NCBI GenBank assembly: GCA_963756365.1
Contig: CAVWNF010000003.1
Span: 682,001-746,000 of the forward strand
Length of the DNA stretch: 64,000 nt
Source of the DNA: WHTI01 sp963756365
Lineage (GTDB): Bacteria > Actinomycetota > CADDZG01 > WHSQ01
Reading direction: 5' to 3'
Part shown: piece after piece, positions 17,333 to 27,692 of the stretch
Numbering within the stretch: the first letter of the stretch is position 1
How the letters are laid out: each line of letters opens with the position of its first letter
Notes under the pieces: generated by a model
What the model was told of the DNA's origin: nothing
Seen by the model: only the letters and a program-made list of their open reading frames with translations
The model's database searches: none
Made by a program: the position numbers and the translations under genes

Positions 17333-17962
17333 ATGAAGATCAAGACGCTCGTTGCAGTCGTGGCCACTGCCGCTCTCGTCGGCGGCACCCTGTTGGTGAA
17401 TACGTCAGCGGCCAGAAGATCGAGGGGACTGACGGCGCGCGTCACGGATGCGGCCGGGGTCTCCCTCGGTGTCGCCCGGTTCGTCCCCCGCAAGGACAAG
17501 TCGGTGATGGTCACTGCTCGTCTGCGCGGTCTGACCCCCGGGTTCCACGGGTTCCACGTCCACACGACAGGGATCTGCGACCCCGACGCAACCAACGAGG
17601 GCGAGCCGAGCCCCTTCTACACGGCCGGCGGTCACTACAACCCGACCGGGGCGACCCACGGCGATCATGCCGGGGACATGCCCGGGGTCCTCGCCACCCA
17701 GGACGGCACCGCCTACCTCAGCTTCGTAACGGACAGGTTCAGGACGCGCGACCTGATGGACGATGATGGCAGCGCCGTGATCCTCCACGCGATGGAAGAC
17801 AACCTCGCCCACATCCCGGCGACAACCTCAGACGGCGAACCCCGCTACCACAGCCACGCTTACGACACGTTCGGAGCGGATCAGGATTCGCTCGCGACCG
17901 GCGATGCGGGAGCGCGGGCAGGTTGTGGAGTGGTTACTAAGGAGCGATCAGGCCACCACTAG
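17333..17962 (+). CDS. sodC: Secreted Cu/Zn superoxide dismutase
   Basis: A 209-residue protein starting at ATG 17333, with GAAGGAGAG upstream and a signal peptide at residues 1-26. Copper ligands are in GFHGFHVH (His75, His77) and the bridging His101 is in GGHYNP; zinc-side ligands follow in HGDHAGDMPGV (His109, His112). SAVILHAMEDNL and GARAGCGVV match the C-terminal family blocks, with a Cys pair likely to form the usual disulfide. It disproportionates superoxide outside the cytoplasm. A His-rich end (ERSGHH) is unusual but short. Its stop overlaps that of the convergent DUF2254 gene. Confidence 0.92.
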   Translation: MKIKTLVAVVATAALVGGTLLVNTSAARRSRGLTARVTDAAGVSLGVARFVPRKDKSVMVTARLRGLTPGFHGFHVHTTGICDPDATNEGEPSPFYTAGGHYNPTGATHGDHAGDMPGVLATQDGTAYLSFVTDRFRTRDLMDDDGSAVILHAMEDNLAHIPATTSDGEPRYHSHAYDTFGADQDSLATGDAGARAGCGVVTKERSGHH

Positions 17963-19293
17963 GTGACGACGACGCCGACCCGAGCGAGATGCTCCTTGAT
18001 CAGGGTGCCGTCATATGCCGATTTGGCGGCCTCGATGGCTGGTCGCCCGATGTTCTCGGCAGCGTTCTTAGCCGAGGCAGCCCGATCGGTCGCTCCCACA
18101 CTGTTGGCCAGGCGTTGGATGCTCCCGATCGCATCGATGAGGGCAACAGCGACCCGGGCGTCCGTCGTTGAGTAGCGGCCGACCTCGATGAACGCGTCGG
18201 CGATGTACTCGTCGAAGGACCGGTGTCGAGCGATCACGGTCACGCCGGTCTCCTCGTTCTTTCTGATGGCTCCCGGGAAGTCCCGCACGACGAGACGCTC
18301 GAGGATCGCCTGGAGGTACCCGATGCAGTTGAGTGCGGTGGTGGGGTCGTTGACTCCGGGGGAGAGGGCTCGAAGAGCGATGTCGGCGAGCTGTCTGATC
18401 CCGTAGCCTGCGTCCTGCGCGAGATCTCGTTCGTTGTCGATCCGGAAGCCTTCCCGCACCGCGGTGACGACGGCGTCTTCATCGATCTCGGAACCCCACA
18501 CCAGAGCGATGGGGTTGCCGGGTGTGACGAAGTCACCGGGGGCGGGGTTGATGACCACGTGCGCGCGCTACCGACGTCGGTCTCGAAGTGATGGAGATCG
18601 ATCATCTGGACAAAGCCGGGTCGGTCCGCGTACACCTCGACTGGAGGTCCGCTCGATGCCCATCGCTCGATCACCTCCTCCGGATCGCCGGTCACCACGG
18701 TTCCGAAGTCTTCCGGATAGAGCGTGTCGATACGCCGGAGCGTCTGCCTCGTGATCCGTGAGGTGATGTTGGCAACCTGGATCGAGGTTGAGATGTGGTG
18801 GATGAAGGCGAGGAGGAGGCCGAGTGCGACCACGCCGAGGCCGATCGCGACCGTCACCCCCAATGCGGGGATGAACCCCGTTCCGTCCGCTGGAGCGGTT
18901 CGCACGGAGCGCAGCACGAGGAGGCAATAGAGGAAGATCCCGACGAACGCTCCTGCGGTCACCTGGTTGAGCCGGTCACCGAGGAAGTTCTTGAGGGCAC
19001 GTGGCGTGAACTGGCTCGAGACCAACTGCAGGGTCACGACCGTTATCGAGAACGCTAGACCGGCGACAGTGATGAGCGATCCGGCGATCGTTGAGAGGAT
19101 CGTGCGGGCGGCGGTGGCGTCGCCGTCGAACGCGAACTCGACCCCTAGGGGGCCGGCGGCGCGGTCGATCCCCACGATCACGAGCGCCACCACGCCGAAC
19201 GCGAGGGCGATCAGCGCCGGGGACGAGCCAGAAACCCTGCAGGAGGTTGGTGATGCGCGCCCGAGCGTTCCCGTCCATCCGGCTTACTACCAT
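17959..19293 (-). CDS. DUF2254 family membrane protein (frameshifted)
   Basis: The N-terminus (GNARARITNLLQGFWLVP) is followed by four hydrophobic segments, then the DUF2254 blocks SQFTPRALKNFLGDRLNQV and QVANITSRITRQTLRRIDTL. The soluble C-terminal domain contains LAQDAGYGIRQLADIALRAL, SPGVNDPTTALNCIGYLQAI and FIEVGRYSTTDARV. These are the classic DUF2254 signatures. Frame changes are needed near 19225 and 18562. Start could be GTG 19302, ATG 19293 or ATG 19278. The family is predicted to be membrane-embedded and of unknown function. Confidence 0.85.
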
Positions 19294-19394
19294 CCCGTCC
19301 ACGGGAGGCCCACATCACTCCCGTGGTTCGATCCGGACGCCCATGGGTAATCAGTCGTTCGAGACGCCTTCCATCCGTCCTGATCGGAGAACTC

Positions 19395-19833
19395 GTGGCA
19401 ACCAACCGCACGATCCTCGACGCACCTCCATCGGAGGTGTTCGCCATGCTGCTCGATCCGTACGAGTATCCGAAGTGGGTGGTTGGGGCCCACCAGGTGC
19501 GCGACGTTGATATCGAGTGGCCCGGAGTCGGCTCGGCGTTCCATCACCGTTCCGGCGGCGGCGCGATCGACCGACAAGTCAGAGATCGTCGAGATATCTG
19601 AGCCCAAGAGGATCGTCCTTCGCGCCAAGCTGCGACCCCTAGGCATCGCCCGCGTGGAGATCGACGTGATCCCGCGCGGTGAGCGCACGGAGCTCGTTAT
19701 CAAGGAGTATCCGGAGCCGGGGACGAAGCTTGCCCTTATCGCTCCGCTCCTGAGCCCGCCGTTCTACCTGAGGAACATGGAGGCTCTCCGGCGATTCCGG
19801 AACCGGATCAAGGTGCGCGCCGGCTCCGCATGA
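19395..19833 (+). CDS. SRPBCC (START-like) family protein, one frameshift
   Basis: The product begins at GTG 19395 (ATNRTILDAPPSEVFAMLLD) and contains PYEYPKWVVGAHQVRDVDIE and WPGVGSAFHH, the usual first half of a polyketide-cyclase/START-like fold. The second half continues in another frame (KSEIVEISEPKRIVLRAKLR, FYLRNMEALRRFRNRIKV). The change lies near 19560-19575, in a GGCGGCG run. Repaired length is about 145 residues. Such proteins bind small hydrophobic ligands; no specific role is indicated. Confidence 0.8.
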
Positions 19834-19902
19834 TCGAAGCTCCGGCAGGCTGATCACTAGGACTGGCCCGTATGATCTGACTCGTGGGAATCTCGGATCT
19901 CG

Positions 19903-20555
19903 ATGTCAGGAGCAGAGGTATTCGCCTTCTGGGAGCGGGAGGGACGACCCCCGGTTGCTCCCGAGCTGGCGGCCGAGCTGGCGGTCGCTCCGTCCGAGAT
20001 CGAAGCTTCGTTCAAGCGGCTCGCTGACGAGCACATGCTGGTCCTGGCCCCCGGCACTCCGTACATCTGGATGGCGAACCCGCTGTGTGGGCTTCCCTCA
20101 CCGTTCACGGTCACCGCGCGCGCGACCGGCAGTGGTGGGGCGTCTGTATCTGGGATTCACTCGGCATCATCGCGATGATGGGCGGTGACGGAAAGGTCGA
20201 GACACGGTGCCCCGACTGCGGTGAGGAGATGACCGTTTCGGTCTCCGACGGCAAGGTCTCCGGCGAGGGCATCGTCCACTATGCGGTTGCCGCTGCCAAC
20301 TGGTGGGACGACATCGGATTCAACTGAGCGACGATGCTTCTCTTCCGGTCGGAAGAGCACATCGAAACCTGGAGGTCGGAGCGCGACCTACCGAGAGGGG
20401 CGACGATGACCCTCGAGCAACAATGGGAACTTGCCCGGCGCTGGTACACGGACCGCAACGACCCATCCTGGAAGCGGCGTTCCCCTGAGGAGGCGGAGAG
20501 GATCTTCGCAGAGTGCGGCCTGACCGGAGACTTCTGGAAGCTGACCCCGAGCTAG
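19903..20555 (+). CDS. Organomercurial-lyase (MerB)-like protein, candidate selenoprotein
   Basis: A winged-helix-like N-terminal part (FWEREGRPPVAPELAAELAV) precedes the MerB-type core. GVCIWDSLG encodes the Cys-x-x-Asp pair matching MerB Cys96/Asp99 (Cys codon at 20145-20147, Asp at 20154-20156). CPDCGEEM and HYAVAAANWWDDIGFN follow. Then an in-frame TGA (20325-20327) sits where MerB has catalytic Cys159, and the same frame continues ATMLLFRSEEHIETW to 20555. A SECIS-like hairpin starts 4 bases after the TGA. I infer selenocysteine at that position. A second problem is a frame change at the CG dinucleotide run at 20115-20124, probably an indel error. An upstream GTG at 19884 in another frame may mark the true N-terminus. 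Confidence 0.75.
20332..20364 (+). promoter_or_regulatory. SECIS-like hairpin just after the in-frame TGA
   Basis: CTCTTCC (20340-20346) pairs perfectly with GGAAGAG (20351-20357) around a GGTC loop (20347-20350). A lower stem CGATG/CATCG (20332-20336 with 20360-20364) is separated by a small internal loop. The apical loop begins 19 bases after the TGA. Bacterial SECIS elements lie immediately downstream of UGA, with the loop about 16-37 bases away and a G in its first positions; E. coli fdhF also shows GGUC in its apical loop. The match is seen in sequence, while the function is inferred. Confidence 0.65.
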
Positions 20556-20629
20556 GCACGTAGACCAAGTATGGTCTTGCACCCGTAACCATCGCTGAGC
20601 GCGTTGCTAGCCCTCTAGAATCTCGTCCT

Positions 20630-21178
20630 ATGACCACAACGAATGAGAAGGGGTGGCCGGAGCCACCCATCGCGGGAGATGAGATCGCCACTCTGTTGGG
20701 AGCCCTCGACCGCCAGCGCTCGTATCTAGGGTGGAAGTGTGGGGGCCTGGATGCCGCCGCGATGCGGACGAGGTTGGAACCGTCGGCGATCACCTTGGGC
20801 GGGCTCCTCAAGCACATGGCGTTGGTTGAGGAGCTCTACTTCTCTCACTTCCTATTCGGCCGTGAGTATCTGCCCCCATGGGACTCGGTCGACTGGGACG
20901 CCACTCCCGATTGGGAGTGGGACACGGCTGGCGATCACACCCCCGAGGAACTCATGGACATGTGGAAGAACGCGGTCGAGCGTTCGCGCCTATCGATCGA
21001 CGAGGCGCTCGCCGATGGGGGCCTGGACCGGCTCACCGATCACAAGTGGCCGGATGGTCGGTCAATGAGCCTCCGCCGGGTCTTGATCGACATGATCGAG
21101 GAGTACGCCCGCCACGTGGGCCATGCCGATCTGATCAGAGAGTCGATCGACGGCCTGGTTGGCGAAGACCCGGCCTGA
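20630..21178 (+). CDS. DinB/DUF664 family protein
   Basis: A 182-residue protein with DUF664 marks: GDEIATLLGALDRQRSYLGW, ITLGGLLKHMALVEELYFSH, WKNAVERSRLSIDEALADGG and SLRRVLIDMIEEYARHVGHA. The spaced His residues in LLKHMALVE and YARHVGHADL form the metal site of the DinB four-helix bundle. These proteins are probably thiol (mycothiol or bacillithiol) dependent transferases, though few have been assayed. It lies between the MerB-like gene and a rhodanese, which points to thiol or metal stress handling. Confidence 0.88.
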   Translation: MTTTNEKGWPEPPIAGDEIATLLGALDRQRSYLGWKCGGLDAAAMRTRLEPSAITLGGLLKHMALVEELYFSHFLFGREYLPPWDSVDWDATPDWEWDTAGDHTPEELMDMWKNAVERSRLSIDEALADGGLDRLTDHKWPDGRSMSLRRVLIDMIEEYARHVGHADLIRESIDGLVGEDPA

Positions 21179-21198
21179 CGCGACGAGAGGAGGACGTT

Positions 21199-21525
21199 GT
21201 GGGAGTACCGAGGGACGTACCGGCATTTGATCCGGCGACCGCGTACGCGCGCCGGGACGAGTTCCGCTGGGTCGACGTGCGTGAGACCTACGAGTACGCC
21301 GACGGTCATGTCGAGGGCTCGGAGTTGGTCGTTCTCCAGGACCTACCGGGCAGCATCGAGGAGTTCGAGACCTCGCAGCCACTCGTGTTCGTCTGCCATC
21401 TCGGCCAGCGCAGCGCGATGGCGACCGCATTCATGAGGGACCGGGGCTTCGAGGCCTACAACCTCATCGGGGGCCTGGAAGCATGGGAAGCCGCGGGCCT
21501 CCCGCTCGTCACTCCGGGCCCCTGA
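21199..21525 (+). CDS. Single-domain rhodanese-like protein
   Basis: A 108-residue protein starting at GTG 21199, with GAGAGGAGGA upstream and 20 bases after the DUF664 gene. It has WVDVRETYEYADGHVEGSE at about 24-42 and the active-site loop CHLGQRS with Cys66, then YNLIGGLEAWEAAGLPLV at the end. Single-domain rhodaneses carry sulfane sulfur on the loop Cys and serve in sulfur transfer, thiosulfate metabolism or detoxification. Close spacing suggests cotranscription with the DUF664 gene. Confidence 0.92.
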   Translation: MGVPRDVPAFDPATAYARRDEFRWVDVRETYEYADGHVEGSELVVLQDLPGSIEEFETSQPLVFVCHLGQRSAMATAFMRDRGFEAYNLIGGLEAWEAAGLPLVTPGP

Positions 21526-21560
21526 CTCCTTGCACTCTGGGCCGGAGGGTGTGTACCTAT

Positions 21561-21638
21561 TCGTACGAGTTCGTCCCTATCGTACGCAACCTGATTCTTG
21601 AATACCGTATTGACACAGGTTCTCCGAACCGTCTGAAT
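21561..21638 (+). promoter_or_regulatory. Possible promoter and CGTACG boxes before the giant propeller gene
   Basis: The 212-base gap 21526-21737 holds a perfect palindrome TCGTACGA at 21561-21568 and a second CGTACG at 21581-21586, then TTGACA at 21610-21615 and CTGAAT at 21633-21638 with a 17-base spacer. The -35 is consensus, the -10 is weak. The paired CGTACG boxes might be operator half-sites. Confidence 0.35.
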
Positions 21639-21737
21639 CCCGTTATTGGGTGAGATACGGGCATGAACGACGTGTCGCGATCTCGGACGGAGAGCGGATG
21701 GATCATCTGCTCGCGGCGTTAGGAATCTGGAGGGATC

Positions 21738-24700
21738 GTGAAGCTCGGTCGTGCTCTGTTGCCGGCCCTCGTGCTGGCCTCGTTGGTTGTATCGGTCAGT
21801 GGTAGTCCGGCGATCGCCACGGCCCCGGGGGAGGACGGGGAACTCGTCGTCACCCGCCACGCGAGCGATGAGTACCGCGTCTGGACACTCGATCCGAACG
21901 AGCTCAATCCGTCGCTTAGTCAGGTGAAGTCGGCCGTTGGCACGGTTTCTCCCGGTACGGATATCCACCCATCGTGGTCACCCGGGGGCGCGATCGCGTA
22001 CTCGGACTTCGATCGCAACAGCGCCGGCAAGCCCCAACGGATCTGGACGATCCTCCCCGACGGGAAGGGCAAGACGCTTCTTTCAAGCAACAGGAAGGCG
22101 GACACCCAGCCGGCCTGGTCCCCGTCGGGCGATCGCATCGCGTTCACTACCGTCATCGGTGGGGACGCACCCGCGCAGTGCACCAACGGACCTGCAGGTG
22201 GAACGATCGCCTACGGACTCGGGGGCGACATCTACACCAGTTCCCCGGCGGGCGGGACGGCGCAGCAACTGACGAGCGGTAACGATTTCGAATCCGGCCC
22301 CAACTGGCGTGCCGACGGCTCGAAGATCGGTTTCTGGCGCCAGAGCGGTGCGTTCGTTTCGATGTTCGAGATGGATCCGGACGGCGGCAACCAGTCCGCG
22401 CTCACCCCGGCACCGAACGAGAACCAGTACGGCCCGGTCTACTCCCCGGACGGCACCAAGGCCCTCTACACGGCGTTCGACTCCGGTTCCATGCCGGACA
22501 TCTGGGTGCGGGACCTCAACCACCGGCACCACCAAGAACCTGACCAACGATCCCGCCATGGACACGAGCCCCGAGTGGTCGTGCGATGGCTCGAAGATCG
22601 TCTTCGCGTCCAACCGCAGCGGCAATCTGGACATCTTCACGATGAAGCCGGATGGGACCGACGTCACGAACATCACGAAGACCAGCTGGCCCGAAACCGA
22701 CCCGACGTATTCACCCGATGGCACGAAGATCGCGTACGCGAGCGAGCAGCACGGCGACTTCGACATCATGGTGATGAAGGCAGACGGATCGAACGCGAGC
22801 GACCCGCTCCATCTCACCACCAGCGTCGACTACGAGGTCGGCCCGTCTTGGTCGCCCGACGGCACGAAGATCGCCTACCAGAAGAGCAGTACCGGCAGCC
22901 AGAGTGACATCTTCGTGGTCTCGGCCACGACGCCGGATTCGATAGCCAAGATCACGAACTCGTCCGGGTTCGAGACAACGCCCGATTGGGGGCCGGCGAG
23001 CACGGGGGAGACCTTCATCTACACGATGAAGGCAGACGGGACCGATCCCCAGAAGGTGACCCTGCCGATCACCGGCGGCTACCCGGCGTGGTCTCCGGAT
23101 GCGAGCCGCATCGTCTTCTCGGACAAGGGCGACCTGTTCACGATCATGCCCGACGGTCGTGGACTGGCGCAGCTCACTGCGGATCACAACAACACCGGTA
23201 CCGACATCGAACCCTCGTGGTCTCCGGACGGCACGAAGATGGTTTATGTCGGCGTCGACTCTCAGGGCCGCTCAAGCATCTACACGGTGAACGTCGAGGG
23301 TGGCACCGGTCTCTTCAACGTGACGAAAGGCACCGCCGACCGCTCGCCTGTGTGGTCACCGAGCGGCACCCGGATCGCGTTCGTGCGCAACGGGAACATC
23401 TACTCGATCAAGCCCGACGGCACGGATCTGAAGGTGATCAAGGACACCGCTCCCGACCGATTCATCTCACTCGACTGGGGAACGGGCGGTCCTCCGGACA
23501 CGGTCATCACCGAGAAGCCCGGCGAGGCGGTCGGCGACAACCAGGCCACGTTCCGGTTCCGCGCGTCGCGTTTCCCCGCCAGCTTCGAATGCAGACTGAC
23601 GAGCAACAACGGTTGGCCAGGGCTACACGACTGGCAGGACTGCGGCTCGATGGCGAACTCGAGCGCCACGGAACCGATCCAGAGCTACAGCGGACTGGCC
23701 AAGGGGCACTACACCTTCTACGTGCGGGCTAGTAACGAGCACGGACAAGACGTTAGCCCGGCGTCGTGGCAGTTCGAGTCGTTCCCACCCGGTCTGACGA
23801 TCGTCAAACAAGGCACGGGAACCGGGAAGGTCACGAGCGATCCCTCGGGGATCAAGTGCACTTCGGATCAGCCCGAGTGCAGTAGCGACAAGTTCTCCGG
23901 CAAGACCGTCAAGCTCTCGGCGGATGCCGACAAGGGGTCGTCCTTCCAGAAGTGGAGCGGCGCGTGCAAGGGCGACGACAAGACCTGCACCGTCAAGGTT
24001 GGGAACAAGCCGGTATTCGTCAACGCGCATTTCGAGCTCAACGACACCGGTGGCTACTGCAACGAGGCCCCCGAAACCACGAAGCAGGTGGGCCCCTGGT
24101 ACCTCGTCGGGTGCTGGAAGGGATCGGGTACGACCTTCACGACGACCGAGCCGATCAAGCTCGACGGATTGAATCTGCTACCGAAGGGCAGCACGCTTAC
24201 GCTCGATACATCGGCACAGACGCTGTCGGCGAGCGGAGTCGTCCAGCTCAACGCCGGACCTGTCGTCGTGAACGGAAGGAAGTTGGGTCCGATCACTCTT
24301 CACAACGACGAGTTCGAGATGGACCTTTCGCAGGCCGAGACGTACACATTCATGCCGGACACGACCGTCCTCGGCATGCCGGTCATCCCGGCGGCCGTGA
24401 TCGAGGCAGGTCCCGACGGCGCCACGGTCTCGATCAACACGACCCTCCCGCCCGTTCTCGGTGGCGGCGATGGGTTGCTGAAGTTCTTCTCCGACCGCAC
24501 CGGAGGCTTCAAGTGGAACACCATCCAGGTCGGTCGCTATTCGGAGGCAGGCACGACGAACATGGAGTATCCGTTCGCTGCCGGGATCGGCCAGATCTTC
24601 GCACTCGAGGACGTGACGATCACCTACAGCCCGGCCGATGGGTGGATCACCGATGGCACCGTGGCGATGGCCGGTGCCGCCGCGGGAGATCTCGGTGGCA

Positions 24701-27536
24701 CGCTCACCTACACCAACGGCGAGTTCAAGGGCGGTTCTCTCACCCTGACCAACGTCGCACTGGGCGGTGTCGTCTACACCCCGAGGCTTCAGTTCTCCAG
24801 CAGCGACGGACAGAACTGGACCGCCGCGGGCGTCGGGACACCCAGGGCGAGTGGGCGAACGACCATGAAGAAGGCTAAGCCCAAGGACTGCGGGTCCCAG
24901 GTCGCGGGCCAGATGGGCATCAACCCGACCGGGGCATTGTCGGGGATGCAGTTCACGGTCCCGACCTGTCGGCTGTGGGGCGGCGTGGTCATCAACAACC
25001 TGACGGTCGCCGCTCAGTTGTCGGGCTTCACCCCCAGGCTCGTGCTGGCCGGAACACTCGCCGGCCAGGCGAGTGGCGCGTTCACCGGGGCGATCAATCT
25101 GAATGCGTTCGAGGTGGGGATCTGCGCGCTGAAATGGGCGACGGGTGACTTCGGTTGCACACCGACGATCGGCAGCGTGCAGGCAGACCTTCCCAAGATC
25201 GACTTCGACGATCTTCTGTCGGTCTCGAACCTGTCGGTCTCGGGGGTTCCGGACGCCACGTTGACGAACTGGAACATCGGCGGAACCGGAGATCTCGACA
25301 ACGACTGGTACGGGACCGGGACCGTCGACTTCGAGGTCACGACCATGGGTGCCAGACGTGACCTATGCGCAGCTCGAAACCGCCGACTACGGCTTGTTCC
25401 ATGTTCTGGACGAGTCAACCGGTGAAGAGAAGCCGCTGATCCGCCTGAGGAACTTCGATGCTCACCTACGACCCGAGCCAGGGGAGTTGGTCGGTGACCG
25501 GCAACGTCGAGGGTCCCGGAGCGGAGGCATCGGGGGTCTACGGGGTCGTGAGCTCTCGACGACAAGGGAGTCATGAAGAGCGCCCGCGTCGGCGTAACCT
25601 CCGCCAAGCTGATCGGTTACATCGGCGTCAACAACCTCGAGCTCGACCTCACGAGCCCCCGCACGTGGCGAGGCGAGGCGGATGTCGTCCTCCCCGGCGT
25701 GATCGAGGTGAAGGACGCGACGATGGGCATCTCGAACGGGCGGCTGACCGAGCTCGCCGCCGACCTCCATTTCGCGCAGCCTCTACCGATCTCGCTGTTC
25801 CAGGGCACGGGGCTGTACCGGGTGGCGTTCTCGTGGTTGAAGAACCCACCGACGATCGGGGGAGGCATCGGGCTCCAGGCCGGGCCGACGCTGTTCGGGT
25901 TCCGACCGATCACCGCCGACGGTGATTTCGTGGCTCGTTTCCCCGGAGCATCGCAAAGCCCGGGCTTCCGCGTCGACGGCGACGTCAAGGTCATGAACGT
26001 GCAGCTCGGCGAGGCCTACGTTGACTACACACACCCCAAGGCGCTCGATGTCGCCGGATGTCTCGGCGACTGCACCTCCGGTTTCAAGCTGGGGCCCGCC
26101 AAGGTGATCGGTTACGTCGAGGGCAAGGTCCGCTCCGGGAACTCGTTCGCGTTCCAGGTCGAGGGCGGTGCCGAGGCCGGGATGAACTGGAACTGCAAGC
26201 TCTTCAACTGGGACTGCGGCGTCATCGACATCGCCGTCCTCGGCAAGGCGATCCTCTCGAACGTCGGAGCCGCCGTGTGCGGTGGGGTGAAGGGATGGTC
26301 CACCGACTGGACCGCCGGCGTCGGCTACAAGTGGAGCGGCGAGCCGAAGGCGTTCACCGGTTGCGACCTCGGCCCGTACCGGTCGATCAAGAACGCGCAG
26401 TTGCTGGCTGCACCGGGCGAGCACGCGCACCGGAAGGACGTTGTCGTCGATCCGCACGCTGGCCGCAGAGGATCTGTCCGTCAAGGCGTTCCGCTTCAAG
26501 GGCAAGGGCGCGCCCCCACTGGTGGACCTGCACCGGCCCGATGGCAGCACGATCTCGATGTCGCCCGAGACGGTCGGACAGCACGAGGACTACCTGATCA
26601 CGGTCGATCCGGACAACAACGAGACGATCATCCTCGTCGACCAGCCCGAGGAGGGCGCGTGGACGGCCACCCTGCAGAAGGGTTCCGCCCCGCTCCAGGG
26701 TGCTTCGGACTCAGACGGGCTTCCGCAGGCCGACGTGACCGCGACGATCACCGGTGACGGAGCCACGAGGACCCTGAACTGGACCGTGACCCCGATCGAG
26801 GGCCAGACCGTTCGATTCATGGAAACCGGTGGCGACACCGCGGCCGACATCATCGAGACCTCGGACGCTTCGGGCTCGGTCGAGTTCACCCCGGCACCGG
26901 GTGCAGCGGGCACCCGCACGATCGTCGCCGAGATCGTCCAGGACGGCCTGCCGCGCGAGTCGCTCGAGGTGGCGACCTACGAGGCACCGGCCACGACCCT
27001 GTTGGTCGTCGAGCGCGACGGCTCCGGCAACGGGACCGTCACGAGCGATCCTGCGGGGATCGATTGCGGCGAGGTCTGCGAGATGACGCTCGAGCAAGAG
27101 GTGACGCTCACCGCAACACCAGAGCCGGGGTCGAGGTTCACCGGCTGGGGCGGTTCGTGCGGCGGGGTCGGGACGTGCACGGTAGCCGCCGACGAGACGA
27201 CTGCCGTGATCGCGACCTTCGATGTGATCCCGGTGCCGAAGATCAGTCGCTTCAAGCCGGGCAAGGGTGCCGGTCGGCAAGAAGATCGCCATCCTTGGCT
27301 CGGGCTTCACCGATGCGACGTCCGTGAAGTTCGGGAAGGTCGCCGCCAAGTTCGCCGTGCTGTCGGACACCAAGATCAGGGTCACGGTCCCGAAGGGGGC
27401 CAAGACCGGCAAGGTCACAGTGTCCGGGCCCGGAGGCACCACGACGAGCAAGAAGAGGTTCGTGGTCAAGAGGAAGAAGGGCAACCGGGCGATCGGCGCG
27501 GAACGAAGGGGGCCGGGGGCCGGATTCGTCATGTAG
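21738..27536 (+). CDS. Giant secreted PD40/TolB-propeller protein with repeat and IPT domains (frameshifted)
   Basis: A single gene of about 1,930 codons, GTG start at 21738 with CTGGAGGG upstream and a signal peptide (KLGRALLPALVLASLVVSVS). About ten PD40 units follow (PSWSPGGAIAYSD, AWSPSGDRIAF, SPDGTKIAYASEQHGDFDI and others) to about 23480. Next come a WSGACKG-type Bacterial_repeat domain near 23800-24030, a long beta-rich region rich in Gly and Thr, a second repeat domain (FTGWGGSCGGVG) near 27000-27220, and a C-terminal IPT/TIG domain (KKIAILGSGFTDATSVKFG). Frame changes are needed near 22525, 25350, 25450, 25560, 26440 and 27265. It is exported, probably surface-exposed, and of unknown ligand. 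Confidence 0.75.
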
Positions 27537-27692
27537 AGCCAGGTACAAGAGGGGGTACATGACTCATGAGGGCGTAGCCTTCTTGCATCGTCCTGAGCTT
27601 TCTGTTGCTGGGTCCCGCGGCTACGTCTCCGGGCCTGAGGCGGGCTACCCTAAGAAACCCAGCCTGTGTCAACTGATCCCTTAGGAGCTTTC

